A program made the position numbers and the translations under genes. The notes below the pieces were generated by a model. It had not been told where the DNA came from. It worked only from the letters and a program-made list of their open reading frames with translations, and ran no database searches. From NCBI GenBank assembly GCA_903819815.1, contig CAIJFC010000076.1, positions 1 to 5,368 of the forward strand: a stretch of DNA of 5,368 nt, given 5' to 3'. The DNA comes from an uncultured Bacteroidota bacterium (GTDB lineage Bacteria; Bacteroidota; Bacteroidia; Flavobacteriales; Flavobacteriaceae). This document shows, one piece after another, positions 1 through 4,543 of the stretch (its first letter is position 1; each line of letters begins with the position of its first letter).

Positions 1-442
1 GTTTTAACTTTCTTGCATAGGAAAAGGTAACGCCATAATCGGCAACAGAAAACAAACTAATTCTATTGTAATCTACATTTCCTTGATTGTCAATTAATTG
101 AGTAGTATTCAAGATGTTGTCAACTCCAAACCGTATTACTGAAAATCCCCAAGCACTTTCGTCATCAATTGGAGTTGCATAGGCAGCATAGTCATATTGC
201 GCAATATTTGCAAAATAACTTGCATGCATTAAGGAGGCTTGTTTTCCTTCTAAACCAATTAATCCTGCTGGGTTCCAATAGCCTGAATTTACATCATTTG
301 AACTTGAAGTAACCGCATTTGACATTCCCAAAGCGGCAGCATCAACACCAATATTCATAAATTCATTAGAATATTTCCTAACTGTTTGAGCAAAGTTAGA
401 AGTGGTTACAATTAGTATAAATAGGAATAATTTATTTCTCAA
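1..442 (-). CDS. PorV/PorQ-family outer-membrane protein (PorV2-like), N-terminal 147 residues, C-terminus outside the window
   Basis: The protein begins with a signal peptide: MRNK, a hydrophobic stretch at residues 5-13, then SNFA before Q19, a likely signal peptidase I site. The mature part has the family hallmark: YSNEF (24-28), NIG (30-32), DAAALGM (34-40), NAV (42-44) and WNPAGL (56-61). Aromatic-rich alternating segments typical of an outer-membrane beta barrel follow. The family (FadL-like barrels) includes PorV, which shuttles type IX secretion cargo, and PorQ. By remembered similarity to flavobacterial proteins this is closer to the copy annotated PorV2, whose exact role is unsettled. 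There is no ATG: the frame opens after a TGA around 480, with TTG candidates at 442 and 463. I chose 442 because it gives an ordinary 18-residue signal peptide; 463 would add seven residues. No Shine-Dalgarno sequence is seen. The gene is divergent from pssA. The family is fairly certain, the subtype and start are not. Confidence 0.85.
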   Translation of the reverse strand, partial: MRNKLFLFILIVTTSNFAQTVRKYSNEFMNIGVDAAALGMSNAVTSSSNDVNSGYWNPAGLIGLEGKQASLMHASYFANIAQYDYAAYATPIDDESAWGFSVIRFGVDNILNTTQLIDNQGNVDYNRISLFSVADYGVTFSYARKLK

Positions 443-485
443 ATGAGGTTTATTTAGTATCAAAAAATGGAGATGAATTTTTTTT

Positions 486-493
486 CAAAAATA
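486..493 (-). promoter_or_regulatory. Candidate -7 element for the PorV-like gene
   Basis: Read on the minus strand this is TATTTTTG, a full match to the Bacteroidota -7 consensus TAnnTTTG. It lies 43 bp before the TTG at 442 and 22 bp before the alternative TTG at 463. I find no TTG at the expected 17-23 nt further upstream, so the promoter is incomplete and could be a chance match in AT-rich DNA. It overlaps the left arm of an inverted repeat (491-515). Confidence 0.3.
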
Positions 494-515
494 GGCATTT
501 ATATTGATTGCCTAT
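491..515. repeat. Short inverted repeat in the divergent gap
   Basis: ATAGGCA at 491-497 is perfectly repeated in inverse as TGCCTAT at 509-515, with an 11-nt AT-rich spacer. It sits between the two divergent genes and overlaps the possible -7 element of the PorV-like gene, so it could be an operator. The arms are short and a chance origin is possible. Confidence 0.35.
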
Positions 516-558
516 ATCTGTTTTTAATTTACTTAAAATTTCTATTCTAAAAACGTAC

Positions 559-586
559 TTGTCTTTAACTTATTGTATTAAATTTG
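559..586 (+). promoter_or_regulatory. Candidate promoter of pssA
   Basis: TTG at 559-561 is followed after 17 nt by TAAATTTG at 579-586, a full match to the Bacteroidota -7 consensus TAnnTTTG with a spacing within the range reported for Flavobacterium. Transcription would start near 591-595, leaving a leader of about 20 nt before the ATG at 615. Confidence 0.55.
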
Positions 587-614
587 CTTTCTTTACTACT
601 TTAAACTACTATCA

Positions 615-1331
615 ATGAACATAAAAAAACATATTCCAAATCTAATTACACTTATCAATCTATTTTGTGGTTGTATTGCGTTGGTTTTTACTTGTGATAA
701 TAATTTTGAAATGGCTTTCTTTTTTGTTTGCCTTGGAATTTTCTTTGACTTTTTTGATGGTTTTTTTGCAAGGCTATTCAATGTTTCCAGTCCTTTAGGA
801 TTGCAATTGGATTCTTTGGCAGATATGGTTACCAGTGGAGTTGTACCTGGTTTTGTGATGTTTAAAATGGTATCAAATTGTGTGAATTCAGATCCATCAT
901 TGATCTATTTACCCTTCTTTGGTTTTATTATTACTTTAGGTTCTTGCTATCGTTTGGCCAATTTTAATATTGATACCCGCCAAACGGATTCTTTTATTGG
1001 TTTGCCAACACCTGCAAATGCCATATTTATATTGAGTTTGCCTTTAATATTAAAAAATTCAGATTCTATAATTTTACTAGAACTGTTGACAAATTATTGG
1101 ATTTTGCTAATGATTTCCATAGTAAGCGCCTATATTTTAAATGCTGAAATTCCTTTATTTGCATTAAAAATCAAAAAGTTTAATTTAAAAGACAATGCTT
1201 TTCAACTAATCTTTTTATTGATTTCACTCCTTTTGTTGGTATTCTTAAAATTTGAAGGAGTGGCATTGGTTATTTTCTTTTACGTAATATTATCGGTGAT
1301 TATGAATTTGATAACTGGTAAAAAAGCTTAA
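615..1331 (+). CDS. pssA: CDP-diacylglycerol--serine O-phosphatidyltransferase (phosphatidylserine synthase)
   Basis: This integral inner-membrane enzyme transfers the phosphatidyl group of CDP-diacylglycerol to L-serine, giving phosphatidylserine, the precursor of phosphatidylethanolamine. The complete CDP-alcohol phosphatidyltransferase motif is present: D45-x2-D48-G49-x2-A52-R53-x8-G62-x3-D66-x3-D70, where the four Asp residues bind two divalent metals. Substrate choice is suggested by the N-terminal IPNLITLINLFCG (residues 7-19) and by GLPTPANA (129-136), both typical of the membrane-bound Bacillus-type PssA rather than PgsA. About six to eight hydrophobic segments span the chain (roughly 10-27, 31-46, 96-112, 134-147, 160-175, 196-212, 215-233). 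The length of 238 aa is normal. The ATG at 615 is the only start after the in-frame stop at 579-581, and no Shine-Dalgarno sequence is seen. It is monocistronic, divergent from the PorV-like gene and convergent with lptB. Confidence 0.93.
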   Translation: MNIKKHIPNLITLINLFCGCIALVFTCDNNFEMAFFFVCLGIFFDFFDGFFARLFNVSSPLGLQLDSLADMVTSGVVPGFVMFKMVSNCVNSDPSLIYLPFFGFIITLGSCYRLANFNIDTRQTDSFIGLPTPANAIFILSLPLILKNSDSIILLELLTNYWILLMISIVSAYILNAEIPLFALKIKKFNLKDNAFQLIFLLISLLLLVFLKFEGVALVIFFYVILSVIMNLITGKKA

Positions 1332-1336
1332 ATTTT

Positions 1337-1467
1337 TCACCATATAAGTAATATAAGTTCATTTAAGCCTGAAAAAATCTTTGGAAATTTCTTTACTTTT
1401 TTTGTCGTTTGACTTTTACAACACAAAATTTGATTTTTTATATGTCCTTAAATGCCTTAAATGGTGA
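1337..1467. repeat. Imperfect inverted-repeat element filling the pssA-lptB gap
   Basis: The arms at 1337-1367 and 1437-1467 match in 23 of 31 positions when one is inverted. They start with a perfect TCACCAT (1337-1343) against ATGGTGA (1461-1467). The left arm holds the heptamer ATwTAAG three times (1342-1348, 1351-1357, 1361-1367) at 9-10 nt steps. The right arm holds its complement CTTAAAT twice (1447-1453, 1456-1462), 9 nt apart. AAAAAATC (1372-1379) against GATTTTTT (1432-1439) adds further internal complementarity. The ends lie 6 bp after the pssA stop and 20 bp before the lptB stop. It resembles short intergenic repeats I recall from Flavobacterium genomes, but copy number cannot be judged here. 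Confidence 0.6.
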
Positions 1468-1477
1468 GATTTTTTTT
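1437..1477 (+). terminator. Possible terminator of pssA
   Basis: In a rightward transcript the right arm of the intergenic inverted repeat ends at 1467 and is followed at once by GA and eight T (1470-1477), the layout of an intrinsic terminator. The stem is AT-rich, imperfect and has a loop of about 70 nt, so efficiency is doubtful. Leftward transcripts from lptB meet no T tract after the left arm, so no terminator is evident for lptB. Confidence 0.3.
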
Positions 1478-1486
1478 ATTTCCCGA

Positions 1487-2227
1487 CTAGAATTCTAACT
1501 TCTTCTTCCTTAATTCAAAATTCTGTCCGAGATAAACTCTTCTCACCATTTCATCTTCTACTAATTCTTCAGGTGTTCCCGCTTTTAAAATACCACCTTC
1601 AAACATTAAGTAAGTTTTGTCGGTAATGGCTAATGTTTCTTGTACATTATGATCGGTAATTAAAATACCGATATTTTTATTTTTTAATTGAGCTACAATT
1701 TTTTGAATGTCTTCAACCGCAACAGGGTCAACTCCCGCAAATGGTTCATCTAATAATATAAATTTTGGATCGGTCGCCAAACATCGTGCAATTTCTGTTC
1801 TTCGACGTTCCCCACCAGAAAGTAAATCCCCGCGATTGGTTCGGATATGATTGAGACTGAATTCTTCAATTAGACTCTCCATTTTTGCCTCTTGTTCGGC
1901 TTTTGTGTAATTGGTCAATTGCAAAACACTCAAAATATTATCCTCAACACTCAACTTTCTAAAAATAGAAGCTTCTTGAGCTAAATAGCCAATACCTTGT
2001 TGCGCTCTTTTATACATTGGAAAATCAGTAATATTCATATCGTCTAAATAAATATTTCCTGAATTTGGTTTTACCAAGCCAACAATCATATAAAAAGAGG
2101 TTGTTTTTCCAGCACCATTAGGTCCTAAAAGTCCTACAATTTCTCCTTGGTTTACTTCTACAGAAATTCCCTTTACAACACTTCTTCCCTTGTAGATTTT
2201 TACTAAATTATCCGCTCTTAGTTTCAT
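1487..2227 (-). CDS. lptB: LPS export ABC transporter ATP-binding protein
   Basis: This cytoplasmic ATPase drives the LptBFG transporter, which extracts lipopolysaccharide from the inner membrane and pushes it along the Lpt bridge. All ABC motifs are intact in 246 aa: Walker A GPNGAGKT (35-42), Q-loop Q84 in YLAQEASIFR, signature LSGGE (136-140), Walker B ILLDEP (157-162) with catalytic E161, D-loop AGVDP (164-168) and switch His193 in ITDHN. The ASIFRKLSVEDN stretch (86-97) and the ERRRTEIAR run after the signature are characteristic of LptB rather than of the similar LivF/LivG amino-acid importers. The C-terminus (about 210-246) extends past the nucleotide-binding core. It ends 155 bp from pssA, facing it. 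It follows the AhpD-like gene by 95 bp with no clear terminator between them, so it may be co-transcribed, use its own promoter, or both. LptF, LptG, LptC and LptA are not in the window. Confidence 0.94.
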   Translation of the reverse strand: MKLRADNLVKIYKGRSVVKGISVEVNQGEIVGLLGPNGAGKTTSFYMIVGLVKPNSGNIYLDDMNITDFPMYKRAQQGIGYLAQEASIFRKLSVEDNILSVLQLTNYTKAEQEAKMESLIEEFSLNHIRTNRGDLLSGGERRRTEIARCLATDPKFILLDEPFAGVDPVAVEDIQKIVAQLKNKNIGILITDHNVQETLAITDKTYLMFEGGILKAGTPEELVEDEMVRRVYLGQNFELRKKKLEF

Positions 2228-2280
2228 TTTTAATTGGTTATTCGTGAGTCTACTTTTTCTATTCGCAAATAAACGAATTA

Positions 2281-2288
2281 CAAAATTA
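2281..2288 (-). promoter_or_regulatory. Candidate -7 element for lptB
   Basis: On the minus strand this reads TAATTTTG, a full match to TAnnTTTG, 53 bp before the lptB ATG and inside the only real gap of the leftward gene cluster. No TTG is found 17-23 nt upstream, so the -33 part is poor or absent and the call is tentative. Confidence 0.3.
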
Positions 2289-2322
2289 CAGATTCAACAC
2301 ATTAACATTTATTTAGTTTAGC

Positions 2323-2673
2323 TTATTGCTTTGTAGCTTCTAATGCTTCCCAAAATTCATAAGCTCTTCTCAAATGTGGAATTACAATTGTACCTCCAAC
2401 TAATGTTGCGATTCCCATTGCTTCCATCATTTCTTCTTTGCTTACGCCTAAATTAAAGCTGGTTTCAAGATGGTATTTTACACAATCATCACATCTTAAA
2501 ACAGTAGAGGCTACTAATCCCAATAGCTCTTTAGTTTTTACGTCTAAAGCGCCTTCAGCATAAGCATTGGTGTCTAAATTGAAAATTCTCTTTACGATTT
2601 TGTTATTGTCCGCCAATAACTTTTCGTTCATTTTTGATCTATAATCGTTGAAATCAGATAGGATATCAGACAT
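2323..2673 (-). CDS. Carboxymuconolactone decarboxylase / AhpD-like family protein
   Basis: A small (116 aa), soluble, probably all-helical protein without signal peptide. It carries the AhpD-type redox centre: C61-D-D-C64-x3-H68, with E49 exactly 12 residues before C61. The same E-x11-C-x2-C-x3-H arrangement forms the proton relay of mycobacterial AhpD, a disulfide reductase partner of peroxiredoxin AhpC. This points to thiol-disulfide or peroxidase-type chemistry rather than true carboxymuconolactone decarboxylation, which does not need the Cys pair. The helix after it (EEMMEAMGIATLVGGT, residues 80-95) is typical of the family. Its ATG lies inside the 3' end of tatC (8-nt overlap, ATGTCTGA), so it is almost surely made from the kdsD-tatC mRNA by translational coupling. 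The substrate and physiological partner are unknown; no ahpC is in the window. Confidence 0.85.
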   Translation of the reverse strand: MSDILSDFNDYRSKMNEKLLADNNKIVKRIFNLDTNAYAEGALDVKTKELLGLVASTVLRCDDCVKYHLETSFNLGVSKEEMMEAMGIATLVGGTIVIPHLRRAYEFWEALEATKQ

Positions 2674-3493
2674 TTTCTTTTAATTTATTTTTATGTACAA
2701 ATACAGATATGAAAATACTTGCTTCATAGATTAATAACATTGGAATAGCTACAATTATTTGACTTACTACGTCTGGTGGAGTAACAATTGCTGCTATTAT
2801 TAATACAATTACAACTGAGTATTTTCTATATTTTCTTAAAAAAGAAGGGGTCACCAAACCTAATTTTGTTAAGAAATAAATAATAATTGGAAGTTCAAAA
2901 AACAATCCACTAGCTATTACCGATGTTTTCATCATACCAATATAGGAGTCAATTGTAAATTGATTTTGTATCATTTTACTCACAGAAAATGTAGCACAAA
3001 AGTTAATCGACATTGGGATTATTACATAAAATCCGAATAGGACTCCCAGAAAAAATAGAATGGAGGCTACAAAAATAAAAACACTAACATTTTTTCTTTC
3101 TTTTTCATACAAAGCAGGGCTGATAAATTTCCATAATTCCCATAAAATGTATGGAAATGCTAATATAAAACCTGCCGTTATGCACGTCCAGATAAAAATA
3201 TTTATTTGTCCTTCCATGTCCGTATTCTGAATAATAAATGGTAATTCGGTAATGCAAATACTATCAGCAAAACCTATTTGGTGGGACAATTCACAAAAGT
3301 AAGTGTAAGTAAAAAAATCAGCTCTTGTAGGGGCAAAAATAATGTCCTCAAAAATAAAATTATTAAAACATTCATTTAAAATGTAAGTAGCGATTGCCAT
3401 AATAATTATCGCAGAAGTGCTTCTTACTAATAACCATCTTAATTCCTCAAGATGATCCAAAAACGACATTTCATTCAGCGCTTTCTTTGCCAT
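2666..3493 (-). CDS. tatC: Sec-independent (twin-arginine) translocase subunit TatC
   Basis: This six-span inner-membrane protein recognises twin-arginine signal peptides and, with TatA, exports folded proteins. Family motifs: the cytoplasmic N-terminal SFLDHLEELR (10-19), where E17 and R19 correspond to E15 and R17 of E. coli TatC. P55 in FAPTR is the likely equivalent of P48. FPYILWELWKFISPALYEKER (113-133) includes E132, the equivalent of E103. FELP (199-202) and TPPDVVSQ (238-245) follow. Hydrophobic spans lie near 21-40, 97-117, 135-160, 186-207, 225-237 and 246-266. At 275 aa it is slightly long because the first periplasmic loop is expanded and contains Cys42, Cys67 and Cys80. Its ATG overlaps the kdsD stop by one base (TAATG) and its TGA lies within the start of the AhpD-like gene, so it is the middle gene of a coupled operon. 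No tatA/tatB is present here. Confidence 0.95.
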   Translation of the reverse strand: MAKKALNEMSFLDHLEELRWLLVRSTSAIIIMAIATYILNECFNNFIFEDIIFAPTRADFFTYTYFCELSHQIGFADSICITELPFIIQNTDMEGQINIFIWTCITAGFILAFPYILWELWKFISPALYEKERKNVSVFIFVASILFFLGVLFGFYVIIPMSINFCATFSVSKMIQNQFTIDSYIGMMKTSVIASGLFFELPIIIYFLTKLGLVTPSFLRKYRKYSVVIVLIIAAIVTPPDVVSQIIVAIPMLLIYEASIFISVFVHKNKLKENV

Positions 3494-4458
3494 TATACAA
3501 TTCCTTCTTTTAAAATGTCGTGCAAATGCAATACCCCCTTGTATTCATCTTGGTCGGTAACGATTAATTGGGTGATTGAAAAATCTTCCAAAACATTTAA
3601 AGCATCTGATACCATTGATGATAATTGGATTGTTTTTGGATTTTTTGTCATTATATCTTTTGCAGTTAAGTGCACAAATGTATCATTATTATTAAGCATT
3701 CTTCGAATATCACCGTCAGTAATTATTCCTATGACTTTTTTATTTTCAATTACAGCTGTTACCCCTAATCGCTTCTCTGAAATTTCAAAAATCACTTTCT
3801 TAATATTCGTTTCTGGCTCTACTTCGGGTTTGTGACTTTGATCTAACATATCGCCAACACGCAGTAGTAATTTTTTTCCTAATGCGCCTCCTGGATGGTA
3901 TTTTGCAAAATCCTGAGCTTTGAATTCTCTCAGTTCCATTAAGCAAACTGCTAAGGCATCTCCCATTACCAATTGCGCTGTAGTACTATTTGTAGGAGCT
4001 AAATTGTTTGGGCAAGATTCGTTTTCAACTGTTGTATCTAAAATAAAGTCAGCTCCTTTTGCTAAAAATGAAGTGGTATTACCTGTAATTGCAATTAAAG
4101 AATTTCCAAAATGTTTCAATATTGGAATTAAAACTTTAATTTCAGGACTGTTCCCACTTTTTGAAATACAAATAATAACATCGTGGGGTTGAACCATACC
4201 TAAATCACCATGAATTGCTTCAGATGCATGTAAAAAAAGCGATGGTGTACCAGTGGAATTCATTGAAGCAACAATTTTTTGAGCAATAATTGCGCTTTTT
4301 CCAATACCTGTAACCACTAATCTACCTTTTGAATTAAAGATGATTTCTACCGCATTTTCAAAGTCATCTGTAAGTAGATCAGCAAGTTTCGCAATGGATT
4401 TGCTTTCAGATTCGATTGTTTTTCTAGCAATCTCTAAAATATTTTTGTTTGTTTTCAA
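3493..4458 (-). CDS. kdsD: Arabinose-5-phosphate isomerase, KpsF/GutQ/KdsD family
   Basis: The enzyme interconverts D-ribulose 5-phosphate and D-arabinose 5-phosphate, the first step towards Kdo, the inner-core sugar of lipopolysaccharide. The 321 aa have the usual layout. The SIS sugar-isomerase domain (about 36-175) has GIGKSAIIAQK (51-61), GTP and HASEAIHGDLGMV (70-72, 77-89), SKSGNSPE (99-106) and CPNNLAPTNSTTAQL (149-163). A linker DFAKYHPGGALGKKLL (183-198) leads to two CBS domains (about 200-258 and 268-321). The start is a TTG at 4458-4456: a stop lies only four codons upstream and the first internal Met (residue 66) is inside the SIS core, so no ATG start is possible. It is the first gene of the operon with tatC and the AhpD-like gene, from a promoter shared symmetrically with recQ. 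The members KdsD, KpsF and GutQ cannot be separated by sequence alone; the nearby lptB favours a lipopolysaccharide role. Confidence 0.92.
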   Translation of the reverse strand: MKTNKNILEIARKTIESESKSIAKLADLLTDDFENAVEIIFNSKGRLVVTGIGKSAIIAQKIVASMNSTGTPSLFLHASEAIHGDLGMVQPHDVIICISKSGNSPEIKVLIPILKHFGNSLIAITGNTTSFLAKGADFILDTTVENESCPNNLAPTNSTTAQLVMGDALAVCLMELREFKAQDFAKYHPGGALGKKLLLRVGDMLDQSHKPEVEPETNIKKVIFEISEKRLGVTAVIENKKVIGIITDGDIRRMLNNNDTFVHLTAKDIMTKNPKTIQLSSMVSDALNVLEDFSITQLIVTDQDEYKGVLHLHDILKEGIV

Positions 4459-4475
4459 AACAGATTTTTATAAAG

Positions 4476-4506
4476 TTTGTATTTAATAAAGATATTCGTA
4501 TCTTTA
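4476..4506 (+). promoter_or_regulatory. Candidate recQ promoter
   Basis: TTTG at 4476-4479, a 19-nt spacer, then TATCTTTA at 4499-4506, matching the Bacteroidota pattern TTTG-N19-TAnnTTTG in every defined position but the last (A for G). Transcription would begin near 4511-4514, about 30 nt before the recQ ATG at 4544. It overlaps the opposite promoter almost fully. Confidence 0.6.
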
Positions 4507-4507
4507 T
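4486..4507. repeat. Perfect 9-bp palindrome with TTCG centre in the kdsD-recQ gap
   Basis: ATAAAGATA (4486-4494), TTCG (4495-4498), TATCTTTAT (4499-4507). The dyad extends outward: half-sites 4476-4496 and 4497-4517 agree in 16 of 21 positions, sharing TTTGTnnTTnATAAAGATA. Its arms contain the -7 elements of both divergent promoters, so it is more likely a promoter or operator symmetry than an RNA hairpin. Confidence 0.85.
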
Positions 4508-4517
4508 GAACCACAAA
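4487..4517 (-). promoter_or_regulatory. Candidate promoter of the kdsD-tatC-AhpD-like operon
   Basis: On the minus strand TTTG (4517-4514), a 19-nt spacer, then TATCTTTA (4494-4487): the same elements and spacing as the recQ promoter, in mirror image. Transcription would start near 4478-4483, leaving a leader of 20-25 nt before the TTG start at 4458. Confidence 0.6.
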
Positions 4518-4543
4518 TTTATGTAAAATACTATTAACTAAGA

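Noticed and set aside
596..781. 61-codon minus-strand open frame, lysine-rich
   Set aside because: It is antisense to the well-supported 5' half of pssA; its Lys/Ser richness is the complement of Phe-rich pssA codons.
1332..1486. A small gene or regulatory RNA in the convergent gap
   Set aside because: No open frame of useful length with a start is seen and no promoter element; the inverted repeat explains the visible structure.
1487..2227. Assignment to the branched-chain amino-acid importer ATPases (LivF/LivG)
   Set aside because: The motif surroundings, length and nearby kdsD fit LptB, and no permease or binding-protein genes are adjacent.
2240..2278. ATTCGT (2240-2245) and ACGAAT (2273-2278) as an operator before lptB
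   Set aside because: Six-base arms 27 nt apart are expected by chance and do not extend.
2323..2673. Literal function as 4-carboxymuconolactone decarboxylase in aromatic degradation
   Set aside because: The CxxC-x3-H centre is the AhpD redox type and no aromatic-catabolism gene is nearby.
3452..3835. 127-codon plus-strand open frame
   Set aside because: It lies antisense to the kdsD CBS domains and the tatC start, shows no recognisable motif and has no promoter or start context.
3920..4192. 90-codon plus-strand open frame
   Set aside because: It is antisense to the SIS domain of kdsD and resembles no family.
4486..4507. The TTCG-capped palindrome as an intrinsic terminator or RNA thermometer
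   Set aside because: It lies upstream of both predicted start sites of divergent genes, so neither transcript would contain it; it also lacks a GC-rich stem. The promoter-symmetry reading fits better.
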